Below are positions 10,444-21,082 of a stretch of 64,000 nt of DNA, piece after piece (the stretch's first letter is position 1; each line of letters starts with the position of its first letter). The stretch lies in assembly GCF_040869045.1 (NCBI RefSeq), contig NC_090319.1:177356645-177420644 (forward strand). Direction: 5' to 3'. Both the position numbers and the translations under genes were made by a program. The notes under the pieces were generated by a model, which saw only the letters and a list, made by a program, of their open reading frames with translations, was not told the DNA's origin and did not search any database. The DNA is from Eurosta solidaginis. Its lineage: Eukaryota; Arthropoda; Insecta; Diptera; Tephritidae.

Positions 10444-11744
10444 TCAGTACACATAGCTTCCACGTGTTGCATCTTCACCATCAGTTTGACTCTCTGTTCT
10501 CCTGTATAGCTTTTCTTCCTCGATCACATAGTTTGGGAATTTCTCCGGAGCCTTTCTTACCTTTGCCATCTTCGCTTTCAGCCACTTGCCCTCGCCTTTG
10601 CTTTGCTCTACCGCCAACGTGCCTAGTTGCTCGTCCATCGGATGTTTCGAAAGTGCATCTGCCACCACGTTTAACTTTCCCTTCCGGTACTGTATGTTGA
10701 ATGAGTATTGTTGTAATTCCATTGCCCATCTAGCAATCCGTCCCGTCTGACTTTCTATTGCTACAAGGCCAAAATCGCTTGCATCCGTCTTTAAAGAAAA
10801 CTTCTTCGCAAAATCTGGACAAGATAGTACAGGTGCTTGGGTGAGTGCGGCCTTTAATGCCTCGAATGCCGACTGCTGCTCTTCCGACCACTTCCACTTC
10901 CTTCCTTTCTTTAGCATTGACGTCAAAGGGTGTGCAACTTGTGAAAAGTCTGAGACGAATCGCCTATACCACGATACCACTCCCAGGAATCTTTGTAGTT
11001 CACGCAAATTGTTTGGCGGTGTCAACTCTTTGATGGCTGCTATCTTGTCCGGGTCCGTCTGAGTGCCTTCCTCGCTAACGGCATGACCTAGATATTTTAA
11101 ATTTTTCTTAAAAAACTCACATTTTTCCGGTTTTATCTTAAGGTTCGCTCTTCGCAGCCATTGAAATGCTTCCGTCAGGTGTCTTATGTGTTCTTCCAAT
11201 GTTTTGCTCGTGATGGTGATGTCATCTAGATAGGCGAATGCGTAAGGTTCCAACTCTGGTCCTATTACGTGATCGAGTGCTCTCTGGAAAGTTGCTGGGG
11301 CTGAGTGTAGACCGAACGGCATTACCTTCCATTGATATAGTCCACGTCCAGGTACAGTGAATGCGGTGTATTGTTTGTTGTTTTCTTCCATGGGGATTTG
11401 CCAATATCCATTCTTTAAATCAAGGCTGCTGATAAACCGAGCACTTCTCAACCTGTCCCGGATGTGTTGGATACGGGGTAACGGGTATGCGTCTGGTACT
11501 GACTTTGCGTTTAGTTGGCGGTAATCCACGCATAGTCTCCACTTACCTTTTTTTTTCTTGCCAAAACTATTGGTGCGCTGTGCGGACTTCTAGAAAGTTC
11601 GATACAACCTTTCTCGATCAGCTCGTCGAGTTCCTTATTTATAATTTCTTGCATCTTGGGAGTCTTCGGATAATACCTTTGTTTTATGGGACGGTCGTCT
11701 CTCATCACTATCTTGGGCTTGGCCACGTTGGATACACCTGACAT
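10444..11744 (-). pseudogene. reverse transcriptase of Gypsy element 2, RNase H core deleted in frame
   Basis: RT reads from about 11744 (PIKQRYYPKTPKMQEI) with one frame change near 11545 into a long open frame to 10444. The catalytic motif FAYLDD is intact, unlike element 1. The thumb and primer-grip regions are complete. RNase H begins with LKTDASDFGLV but passes directly to AIESQTGRIARW. Beside element 1 this skips about 90 residues covering most of the RNase H core, and the deletion keeps the frame. The polymerase domain could look active, but RNase H cannot be. Confidence 0.9.
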
Positions 11745-12286
11745 TTCCTCGAATACTGTAATTCTTCGTTGGGAAATTTACTCACCGACTCGTCTGTATT
11801 CGCAACTTTTAGGTTGTTATCTGTGTGACTACTTCCATATCTACTTTCGAACATTGTTGTACATGTCACCGCTTCCTCCTCCTGATTATCTGTGTTCAAG
11901 GTTAGCGTTTGTTCTCGGCATCTCATCTCCATGTTCAGTTTCACCAGGTAATACGTTCCAAGCACCACTTCGTCGACTAGTCCTGGTAGGATTAGCATTT
12001 CATTTCGCAGCACTTGGTCACACATTCTCACTTCTGCATCTACCGCTTCTATGATCGTCTTAGGTCTGCCATCTCCCACTATCACTCGCCTTTCTATCGT
12101 TTTGAATATACCTGTGTTCAGACTTCTTGCAATTGTTCCACTCACAAAGCTTCGCGTCACCCCTGTAGCGGTCACCACCTCCTCGCCATTCAATGTGATG
12201 TTTGCGAATATCCGGCCCTTTTTCTGTCTCAACGTATTTAGTTTTCCTGAGGATGCGTTTGGGAAGACCCCACTCCTCAGTGCCAA
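11708..12286 (-). pseudogene. aspartic protease region of Gypsy element 2, active-site Asp lost
   Basis: A 192-codon open frame aligned with the protease of element 1 (ITLNGEEVV, IVGDGRP, LPGLVDEVVLGTYYL). Where element 1 has SVDTGATRSF this copy has TATGVTRSF, so the catalytic DTG is gone. The C-terminal part joins the protease to the RT start. The upstream zinc-knuckle region (about 12290-12470) is frameshifted. Confidence 0.8.
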
Positions 12287-12468
12287 TGAAGTCTCCGGCC
12301 GATTCCCTGCGTTCGTCTACAACAGTTTGGTTTCAGTGTGCCTACCTTTCCGCATGTCCAGCAGAATTCGATGCGAGCGCTACGGTAACCGTATGCGACA
12401 TGGCTGCGTCCTCCGCATCGTCTGCACGCCGTATTTTTATCGATGTATCTTGGTGTTGGGTCCGACTT

Positions 12469-13340
12469 TTATTGGTAACGTTCTTCTAGTCGCTGTGGTA
12501 CAAGTGGTCTTGCCGTTGGTCCCATCGGATCTCTGTCAGGTGTAATTTTTTCATAATTTTCTACCAAACTTACCAATTCTTCCATGCTGCTGATCTCGCC
12601 TCTTTTAACATGCAGTTGGACTTCTCTGCGGGAGTTCCGGTATATGTGGCTTAACTTCTTATCTTTGGTGAAGGCGGCATGTCGCATCATCCCTTGTAGT
12701 GCTAGCACATAATCCTTCAACTTAGCTCCTGGTCTTTGAATACGTGCCCGTATCTCGTCGTCCAACTGTTCGAAGTATCTGGAGCTGAGGAAAAATTTTA
12801 GGAAATCCTTCTTCAACGAGTCCCTCTCTTTCCAGCTCCGGTTGTTATTTCGATACCAAACCTACGCTTTGTCCTTAAGTAGCTCCGGCAATGCTCTTGG
12901 TATCGAGTTGGCGTTTGTTTCGTAGCCTTCTGCTAGTTCCTTAACGCGTTCTATGAACCCTAGAGCATCCTTCCCCCGTCGGATTTTAAACCCCATTTTT
13001 TACCCGGTCCATAGTTTTTGCTTATGTGCCCGGTTGTTGCATCGCATATAGTGGTGGTTGTGGGAACCCGTGTTGGTTGGATGCGCCGGGTGTATTCTCG
13101 TCGTCCCTTTTCGTATCACTTGGAGATGTCGACCGACTACTTGCCTGTGGTATGTTTAGTGTAGATGTCGTCCGTGCGTGTTGTAGAGCTAGGTCTGTAA
13201 GCTGTTGTTGTCCTTTTCTGCCTGTATGAACGCCGCCAGTCGCTTCCTTAATTCGTCTACCGTTCCTGTATCATCCAGCCCGAACTCTGAGTTGTAACTT
13301 ACCAGCTCCTCTCGGTGAGGTATTATACCCATGATACCTT
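12469..13340 (-). pseudogene. gag of Gypsy element 2
   Basis: The N-terminal part at about 13340-13220 matches the first residues of element 1 gag (a TGTVDELRKRL segment). The capsid-like part is open at 12816-12469 with KKDFLKFFLSSRYFEQLDDEIRARIQ. Frameshifts separate the two. Cys codons of a nucleocapsid region can be followed toward 12350 but not in one frame. Confidence 0.75.
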
Positions 13341-13459
13341 TACCATTTTCCTGTTTGTGTGTCTTCCTTTTTGCTTTCTGTGGTAAGCCTTCGTTGTTTG
13401 ACTTAATTTCCGTATGTGCTGGTTTCTTCCTTTGAATATCCTTTTTGTAAAGCCTTGAT

Positions 13460-13751
13460 GATTTCCTTAGTCTTTCCTAAGCCTGCTCGGAGAGAGATAG
13501 GTTCCGAAAGAACGCTATAAAATTTATTTCAAATATCAATATTCCTTAATGGCTACTCCTACTCTCTTGCCCTGTCTTGATAAGAGTAGCTGATGAAGAA
13601 ACCTTCAGGTCGTGTTCTGATTAGTGGTAGGAGCCCACTGACTCGTATGCCTATCTCCTAGCTTCTGAACTTACAAGCTAATTTGTCGACCTTATATACA
13701 CTTTCGTACGTCGGCGGACGGTTATTTTCTAAAAACAATTCATTAGTAACA
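13460..13751 (-). promoter_or_regulatory. 5' LTR-like promoter region of Gypsy element 2
   Basis: On the minus strand a TGTTAC start is possible at 13751, followed by GTATATAAGG near 13691 (TATA box) and GAAATAAAT near 13530 (poly(A) signal). The order suits U3-R of a minus-strand LTR. No second copy exists in the window, so the limits are guesses. Confidence 0.4.
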
Positions 13752-14480
13752 ATTCCTCCGCTATAAAATTATGTAGGACTGCACGCAGGCAGTCAGTAAT
13801 TTTATAATAACAATTATAAAAGGTAGAAATGCAAAAATCGAATGCCAGTCTAACCCTATTTTCGCTGTATTCTATTAGTATATACATACGCTTACATGCT
13901 AACATACGCTTTCCCTTCTTCCATTATCATTTTACATATATATATATATATATATATATGCATACTTTCGATCATGTAGGATAATCCGCTCTACCGGCAT
14001 TTAGCTTTACCCCAATTTTCGGAAGCCCTAATATACATAAAAACCAGTGTACCTAGTATCGTACATCTGTTTGTATGGTTGCCAATTTACATGCCGTACT
14101 TTCCAATGCACTTGACAATGTTCATGCCTGTGTTCGCTGTTGCTTTCAGATTGGTAGCGGCACTCCGCTTTGCTATTGTTCGCGCGTATGACTGCTCCTG
14201 ACTTCTGTTGTACGGCGTGCGTTGGTGCGTAAGTATGTATAGCAAAATTCCAATTAGAAGCGGGGCTTATTTTTGGCGACTTGCTGCTGATCTCCGTTTA
14301 TTCAAACTATTATGTATGTTGTATTTGTAGTTGAGTGCATTGGATGCGCAAAGGGTTGGTTGGCTGATACATTTTTATGTTTTGTGCGTATCCACTTCCC
14401 TTCCAAATGTTTTAGTGTATGTTAGGGCGAAAATGTAAATATTTTGTTAAGAATTTTTCCGGTCAATTTATTTTTAAAAT
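13752..14480. other. no gene; AT-rich with a (TA)n tract
   Basis: A (TA)n run lies at about 13936-13960. The rest shows no ORF or recognised repeat. Confidence 0.5.
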
Positions 14481-14548
14481 TAAATTTTGGTTATGCTTTT
14501 TGACCAATGTATATTAGATGTAAAATAAAAACTTTATTTCATATTTCT

Positions 14549-14588
14549 ACCCGACGTTTCGCTAGTCTCTCTAGCTTATTCAGGGGGA
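14549..14588 (-). ncRNA. hammerhead-ribozyme-like core, left arm
   Basis: The minus strand reads CCCCTGAATAAGCTAG, AGAGA, CTAGCGAAACGTC. A perfect stem II (GCTAG/CTAGC) lies between CUGA and GAAAC. The second core base after CUGA differs from the NGA consensus. Stem III would be very short, as in Penelope-type minimal hammerheads. A relic is likely. Confidence 0.45.
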
Positions 14589-14811
14589 CATATGTTTATT
14601 TAAGAAAAAAAAACTAAAACCTTAAAACATGTGGTAAAAAACAGAAATTAAAACTAATATTACATCACAGTTTTATATACACCTAAATACATGATAAATA
14701 TCACAAATCAACACGTAAAACCCTAATAAACATTTATCACACTTACATATTTATATTGCTTTAAAATATTAAATTATTCTAAAAAATATTATTTGTGCCA
14801 TTCTTTTGTGG

Positions 14812-15170
14812 TATCATTGTCATACTAAACTAATAAATTTGACTATAAGCATATAGTATTGGCAGCGGCGACGTCATCGGCATCTTCCTTTTTATTTATT
14901 TTTTTGGCTCTATTTTGTAAAATGCTTAAGCTTCCCAATGTTAATCTGGTTTCTCCTTGTTTGTTTTTTTTCAATTATTCATATATTCGATATCATTGTC
15001 ATACTAAACTAATAAATTTGACTATAGGCATAAAGTATATGCAGCGGCGACGTCATCGGTATCTCCCTTTTTATTTATTGTTTTGTCTCTATTTTGTAAA
15101 ATTCTTAAGTTTCTCAATGTTAATCTGGTTTTTCCTTGTTTGTTTTTATCAATTATTCGTATATTTGCTA
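14812..15170. repeat. tandem duplication (about 180 bp) inside the left Penelope arm
   Basis: The segment starting TATCATTGTCATACTAAAC at 14812 is repeated from 14991, with the same GCAGCGGCGACGTCATCGG block in both. The right arm has only one copy, so the duplication arose after the arms separated. Confidence 0.8.
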
Positions 15171-15925
15171 AATCAGCTGTATGGCCGTTTTCTGTTGTGT
15201 GCTGTGATAATGCTGTGCTTTGCTTCTTTTTCTTTAAATCAGCTGTATGTTCGGTTAGCCGAATTTGTAACGTCCGTTTCGTCGTTCGATATATATTTTG
15301 TTACAGTCTTTGTTTTCATTGCCTTTGCATGTTATTTCGTAGACTACACTGCTTTGTTGTAGTTTTTCAATAGGGCTTTTTGTTTTTGTGAATATCGTCG
15401 ATTATGTTTGGTTTGATTTGTAGGCGAGTGATATTTTCTGCTTGTTGTTGGTGAGTGATTTGCTAAAGGTTTCTGTGAGTTTCGGTACGTATGTTACACT
15501 GAAAAATTATTTTGTTTCTGTCTCTTCTCGTGTTGCTTTACTTTGTTGGCTGTTTATTTCAATTATTTTTTGTTCAATTAGACTTTTTATTAGGGTGCTC
15601 GGATAATTGTTATTTCTTAAAATTTCGTTTATTTCACTAATATTTTTGTTCCAAATTTTTTTGTCGCTTATTGTTATCACTCTGTTAATTAAATTTTTTG
15701 CCGTATTAATTTTATATTTTAGAGGCTGTAAAGAATGAAAATTGATGAGACGGCTGGATGATAAGGGTTTTGTATACCAATCAAAAATTAGGGTTCCTTT
15801 GTTATTTTGTAATCTTATGTCCAGAAAGGAAATGTTTCGATCCCTTTAGGGTTCCTTTTTTGTTTTGTTTTCTTATGTCCAGCAAGGGAATGTTACGATC
15901 TTTTTCCTCTTCGCGATAATAAAAC
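14830..15925 (-). pseudogene. Penelope-like RT C-terminus and GIY-YIG endonuclease, left copy
   Basis: Read on the minus strand from the centre. An EEEKDRNIPLLDIRKQNKKG stretch (about 15910-15850) is followed, after a local duplication, by IFDWYTKPLSSSRLINFHS and KYKINTAKNLIN down to about 15500. This is the RT thumb and connection of Penelope-like elements. The endonuclease (about 15370-14830) begins SSVVYEITCKGN and has one-base frameshifts before and inside the YIG motif, so it is broken. The RT part is better kept here than in the right copy. Confidence 0.75.
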
Positions 15926-16270
15926 AAAATGATTTGGAACAAATTTTAAATGCCTTAACAGCTACCATAAAAACATTCAATTCGCGCACGAAATGGAAAA
16001 ACTCGTAAGATTCCCTTTCTCGACATAAGAAAACAAAAAAACAAAGGAACCCTAATTTTTGATTGGTATACAAAACCCTTATCATCCGGCCGTCTCATCA
16101 AATTTCATTCTTCACAGCCCCTAAAATATAAAATTAATACGGCAAAAAATTTAATTAACAAGGTGCTAACAATAAGCGACAAACAATTTTGGAACAAAAA
16201 TATTAGTAAATTGAACGAAATTTTAAGAAATAACAATTATCCGAGCACCCTAATAAAAAGTCTAACTTAA
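15926..16270 (+). pseudogene. Penelope-like RT C-terminal fragment, right copy
   Basis: NSYHKNIQFAHEMEK reads near 15955-16000, then a frameshift. DWYTKPLSSGRLIKFHS, KYKINTAKNLINKVLTISD and NNNYPSTLIKSL then run in frame 2 from 16061 to a TAA at 16268. These match the left arm on the opposite strand. The region carries about 20 residues toward the N-terminus that the left copy lacks. The catalytic YADD part of RT is missing from both copies. Confidence 0.75.
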
Positions 16271-16476
16271 CAAAAAATAATTGAAATAAACAGCCAACAA
16301 AGTAAAGCAACACAAGAAGAGACAGAAACAAAATAATTTTTCAGTGTAACATATATATAGAAACTCACAGAAAACTTTAGCAAATCACTCACCAACAACA
16401 AACAGAAAATATCACTCGCCTACAAATCAAACCAAACATTATCGACGATATTCACAAAAACAAAAAGCCCTATTGA

Positions 16477-16842
16477 AAAACTACAGCAAGCAGTGTAGTC
16501 TATGAAATAACATGCAATTGCAATGAAAACGAAGATTGTAAGAAAATATATATCTGCCAGGCGAAACGGGCGTTACATGTTCGGCTAACCGAACATACAG
16601 CTGATATAAAGAAAAAGAAGCAAAGCATAGCATTATCACAGCACACAACAGAAAACGGCCATACAGCTGATTTAGCAAATATACGAATAATTGATAAAAA
16701 CAAACAAGGAAAAACCAGATTAACATTGAGAAACTTAAGAATTTTACAAAATAGAGACAAAACAATAAATAAAAAGGGAGATACCGATGACGTCGCCGCT
16801 GCATATATTTTATGCCTAGTCAAATTTATTAGTTTAGTATGA
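16477..16842 (+). CDS. GIY-YIG endonuclease domain of Penelope-like element, right copy
   Basis: An open frame of 121 codons with no Met, closed by TGA at 16840-16842, which is why a start-codon ORF search misses it. It begins KTTASSVVYEITC (the GIY motif is degenerate), then KIYICQAKRALHVRLTEH (YIG motif and conserved Arg), SQHTTENGHTADLANIRI and RLTLRNLRILQNRDKTIN. This order is that of the C-terminal nicking endonuclease of Penelope-like elements, which opens the target for priming. The frame is intact although the upstream RT is not. It is probably a relic, since the Gly of both GIY and YIG are changed. Confidence 0.75.
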   Translation, partial: KTTASSVVYEITCNCNENEDCKKIYICQAKRALHVRLTEHTADIKKKKQSIALSQHTTENGHTADLANIRIIDKNKQGKTRLTLRNLRILQNRDKTINKKGDTDDVAAAYILCLVKFISLV

Positions 16843-17086
16843 CAGTGTTACCACAAAAGAATGGTACAAATAATATTTTTTAGAATAATTTAATATTTTA
16901 AAGCAATATAAATATGTAAGTGTGATAAATGTTTATTAGGGTTTTAGGTCTTGATTTGTGATTTGTGATATTTATCATGTATTTATGTGTATATAAAAAT
17001 GTGATGTATCTAATATTAGTTTTCATTTCTGTTTTTTTTACCATATATTTTAAGGTTTTTGTTGTTTTTTCTTAAATACACAGATG

Positions 17087-17120
17087 TCCCCTGAAGCTAG
17101 AGAGACTAGCGAAACTTCGG
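17087..17120 (+). ncRNA. hammerhead-ribozyme-like core, right arm
   Basis: The plus strand reads CCCCTGAAGCTAG, AGAGA, CTAGCGAAACTTC. It is the same stem II and GAAAC as the left arm, but the linker between CUGA and stem II is shortened and GTC is changed to TTC. It is probably non-cleaving. Confidence 0.4.
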
Positions 17121-17190
17121 ATAGAAAGATGAAATAAAGTTTTTAGTTTGCATCTAATATACATTGGTCAAAAAGCCTAACCAAAATTTA

Positions 17191-17770
17191 ATTCTGTAAA
17201 TATTTTGTTTGCGCGCAAAAGTGCGCAAGTCTGATTTGTCCTTCAATGTAGTAATTATTAATTCAATATACAACAGAATATATGTATTTTGACGTGCAAT
17301 TCATAAAGATATAGTACATGCCGTAAAAATGTATAAATGGTAAATTCAGGGTTATAAATTCAATTAGTGTATTACAAAATTTATGTTAAAATGAATATGT
17401 AAGTATATGTTGTGTGGGCGGGGCCGCAGAGAGAAACTCCGGGCCCGGGACTAAACAATTTACGAGCGTCCTATAAAAAATCCACTAATACATTTGATTA
17501 ATTTGATTTAATGACGTCTCAGTCATTACATCAAAAAACATTTTTGCCACATCAACTAAATGATTTTTGGACTAAGAGCTGAAAATAAAATTAACACAGA
17601 ATATTTACTATTTATACTGTTTTATTGTAACGTAGAAATAAAATTCTTTTTTAACAGCCAGGTATTGTTTTAAATAATCTTTTCTAGTTATTTGGTAACA
17701 TTATAGTGCATTTCTGATAAATATAATGATGATTATAAATTTTAATTATTCAATGTAGAAGGTTCGGATA
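17191..17770. other. 3' flank of the hAT relic, possible terminal repeat
   Basis: No ORF. A GC-rich block near 17412-17446, with GGGCGGGGCCGC and CTCCGGGCCCGGGAC, is unlike its AT-rich surroundings and resembles hAT terminal sequence. No inverted partner was found near 20200-21000, so it is only a candidate end. Confidence 0.35.
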
Positions 17771-20195
17771 TCAAAGAGCGGCTTTTCTTGCTTTTTTTGA
17801 TGCAAAATTTTTTATAATAATATCAAAATTTAACTGTCTTGCCAAAACGGATTCAACACAAAGCGTGGCAAGTCCTGAAACTCGCTCTTGAGATGAACAC
17901 GATCTATGAAAGTTTTTGATTTTTGCAAGGACGCTGAAAGAACGTTCTGCACTAGCTACAGTGACATGTATAGAGCAAAAGATAGGTAAAAAAACACCAA
18001 TGTTGGAGAAAATTGTATACAGATTTTGAACATAGATGGCATTTAGCAATTCCAATGGTGGCAGACCTTTATCAAAATTTGCTTCGTAAATGTGTTTCAA
18101 GTGAATTATTTCGCATTCTAAGCATTGAGAAACGTTCAACTTGTATTTTTCGACCAACTTTGCTGCGCTCGCCCGAACCGTCCATGTCTTCAAATTGCCA
18201 CAAAGAGGAAAACGTCTCGTTCAAATTTCTCATAGCTGAAAATCGTTCAGAAATGCCAGTGTTTACCGAATCAACTATCACCAAAAATGTATTGCTTTTA
18301 AAATCAGACTCTGGATCATCCGTAATCATCTTATTTCCATTATCTTCAAAACGTCTTTTGGGTTTTCTCTTTCGAATGTCCGGAAACTTTGGCGAGGTGT
18401 TCAATTGAATAGCAACTGTTTTGCATTCCTTTAAAATTGTATCCCATTGGTTCCTGATCAACTTCAAATCAGCTAATAAGTCATCTGGATTCGGACCTCA
18501 ACATCTATGGTGGCGTCTCTAGCTTGGAGTACGACGTTTCTTTCATTAATGGTTGTCAGTATTTTGAACCAAATTGAGGACAGCAAGAAACATCAAACTT
18601 GTTGATATACTTGGGAATGCTGGTAACATCTCCGTATACTTGTGCAGTCAAATTTAGCTTAAGTAATGCATTTAGTGCTTCTGTTAATCCTGGAACATGG
18701 TTTGCGAATGGTCTGATTGCCTCAATTCTAACCGACCACCTAGTGTCTGAAAGACTGTGAAAAGAGCTCGGTACTTTTTTTTTGAGGATGTCCCATCGTT
18801 GTGGAATGCTGCTGAAAATAGTAAAACATTTTTGTACAACTCCGAAGAAAGTAATTGCAGCCGTACATTTTGCAGCATCAACACCACATAAATTGTGGGT
18901 TGCCCAAAGCCAGTAATCAGCATTCAAGAATGTGACGTTGTGCTCCGTTGTAGGCTCCTTTCATATTGGCGCCGTTATTGTACCCTTGTGCACGACAATC
19001 TTTTAATGGGATTTCATGTTTACCTAGAGTATGGCAAATGAAATCCGCGATTTCCTTACCAGTTTTTTGGTTACAATCGACGAAAGCTAAAAACCGTTCT
19101 TGAATTGTAAAATCTGTAGCTTTCAAATTGAAATGGAGGTAGCGCAAAATGAACATAGTCTGTTCAACGTGACTAGCATCAGGCGTAACATCAACTATAA
19201 TAGCAAAATACTTGCCTTTTTGGCGTTGATCTAATATATTTTCCCTCACGTGTTTTGCACAAATTTCTATAAACTCGTTTTGAATGTCTGGGGAAAGATA
19301 GTGAACTTATAAACGTTTGTGCTGCTGTTGTGAAATCCTAACTTTCTAAAATTATCTCTAAGTATCAGATCATAATGGCTTATGAGTACTAAGATGCCCA
19401 AAAAATTTCCATTGTTTCCTTCACCACGATATATACTTTCGCCTCTGAAAGCTAGGCCTCTTTCACCCAAAAATAAAATAGTGCCCACAATTCTATATAA
19501 AATTTCTTTCCACTTTTGAGTTACAGTGATTAGCTGTTCATTGATAAGTGTATCAATTGTAGCCTCCTTTTGAATTCGATTTTGTAAAGATCGCCATTAA
19601 ATATAACATTTAATGTGATCTTGAGTATTTTCGTGTGATGGCAGTTTATCGTATAGCTTCTTCCACACCTGGAATTTCAAATATCCGCCAGGACAACACA
19701 TTTTAGGTCGATTTAAAGAATTGGTGCTTAACAGACGACGTGGTAGGCAATAAAAAGAATTGCTACTGGCACTCCACACCAACCAGTCACGCTCCACTTT
19801 CTCTCCATTTGGCAAAATTCTCTTTAACAACGAGGTAGGAAATGAGTCGTCATGGCGATCACGTGGAAAAATAACAAGACACTTTTGATGACCTTGACGA
19901 ATTATTTCGTTGACTTCTTCAGATCGCAAAAACACATTATTCACGGTACCGATATCGAAGTCGTTTAAATAATCTGGACTTTGATACAGAGTTGGTAGTA
20001 TTGTTGGAAGACTTTTTGAAGATGAACCTTCATCAGTGTCACCACAAAAATTTTACGATTTCGGATTCATGTAAACATACATTTTTGTTTGATATTTTTA
20101 TTGTCTCCTCACTGTTCGAAGGCTCAGGCATAAAATCATTATCAATATTCGTTGCTTTTGAAATTTTGAATTTATTGACACTGAATTGTCGCTAA
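17771..20195 (-). pseudogene. hAT-superfamily transposase relic (zf-TTF / DUF4371 / hAT dimerisation)
   Basis: The transposase would cut and paste its element in the nucleus. Domains run in order on the minus strand. A TTF-type zinc-finger region lies at 19944-19597 (DWLVWSASSNSFYCLPRRLL, where the second Cys of the usual pair is Arg). A DUF4371-like catalytic part lies at 19249-18917 with CRAQGYNNGANM. A middle region lies at 18927-18072. The C-terminal dimerisation domain is at 18193-17771 (VTVASAERSFSVLAKIKN). The resemblance is to ZMYM1-like hAT proteins. At least four frameshifts or stops separate the pieces, and an Asn sits where the family has a catalytic Asp (GYD). Confidence 0.8.
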
Positions 20196-21082
20196 CGAAA
20201 TATTAAAAATTCATTGGAAGAATTAATTGCAACTGAAATATAAACGTATGAAAATTCTGTAAAAAGTAATTGAATTTTAAAATGGCTCAGAACTATGAAT
20301 TGGTAAAAATCTCAAAATTGTGGAAAACAGTTAAAAACCCATATATATTCACGTACGCACCGCTTTGTTAAAAAAAAAATCAAATATATTCACGGACGCA
20401 CCGCTTTATTAAAAAAATCTGAATTGGTTTTTCACGGAACCACCATTTTATATTAAAAAAATCTCACATTGTATTGATTTATTAAGTATGGTTTAATAAT
20501 GGTTTTATAGGGTTTCATAAGGCTGGTTATACGCCTTATTGGTAGGGAATTAATAAGGAATATATAAGGAGTTTCGCAGGGGATATTAATCAGGAAAAAT
20601 GAGATTAATTCATTACATAGTGTATGAAGTCGGAATTTTCAAATTTGATTAATTTATGGCCAAATGAATCCCAGGACGGATACCAAATGCAAAACTTAGA
20701 AACTTTGGAATTTGGATGAACTTAATAAGGAATTTGTAAGTAACTCGTGTTCGAAAAGAAAAATCTCAAAGGGATAAGAAAATTGCTCTTACCAAATATC
20801 AACAATTATCCAAAAAATGTGAAGGTTCTACCGAGATGGTCCAACTATCCGAAATGTTGAAGTTCTGGAGCCACTTAGTGGGCGCGCGCCGGCAGCAACA
20901 CAATGAAAACACGTTTGACTATATATTATGTCAATTACAGCTTTATTGTTCAAAAAACTGTATAAATAGATATGGATTTTACTTTAGTTTCAAGCCGATT
21001 TACAACTGGGCTTGTTATACTCAAAAAACTTAAACTTTAAAACTTCACAAAAATTATGGCTGCACAAGTCGAAGTGAAAACA
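20196..21082. other. no gene; short tandem repeat near 20350-20420
   Basis: Two to three copies of a unit TTCACG(G/T)ACGCACCGCTTT(A/G)TTAAAAAA lie at about 20348-20455. The rest is AT-rich without recognised content. Confidence 0.5.

Larger units (their letters stand above)
9326..13751 (-). mobile_element. Ty3/Gypsy LTR retrotransposon 2 (minus strand)
   Basis: Gag, protease, RT/RNase H and integrase read in order on the minus strand from about 13340 down to 9326. Protein blocks align with element 1, so the two belong to the same or sister families. The copy is broken by frameshifts, a lost protease Asp and an internal deletion in RNase H. A 5' LTR-like region lies at 13460-13751. The 3' LTR is absent: the sequence runs straight into an LTR of opposite orientation at 9325. 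Confidence 0.85.
14481..17190. mobile_element. pair of Penelope-like elements, head to head, forming a palindrome
   Basis: The left arm (14481 to about 15925) is the reverse complement of the right arm (about 15926-17190) apart from small changes and a tandem duplication in the left arm. Each arm codes outward for the end of a Penelope-type reverse transcriptase followed by a GIY-YIG endonuclease, then non-coding sequence with a hammerhead-like core. Both copies are 5'-truncated inside RT and joined at the centre. Penelope-like elements are known for inverted partial copies and for hammerhead motifs in their terminal repeats. The family assignment rests on the RT and endonuclease residues seen. 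Confidence 0.8.

Noticed and set aside
13460..13751. A matching 3' LTR for Gypsy element 2 near 8875-9325
   Set aside because: The two regions share no sequence, and TATA and poly(A) signals show opposite orientation.
14859..15373. Long plus-strand ORFs rich in Phe/Leu/Tyr that look like membrane proteins (mirrored at 16481-16823)
   Set aside because: They are antisense to the GIY-YIG endonuclease coding strand of the Penelope-like copies.
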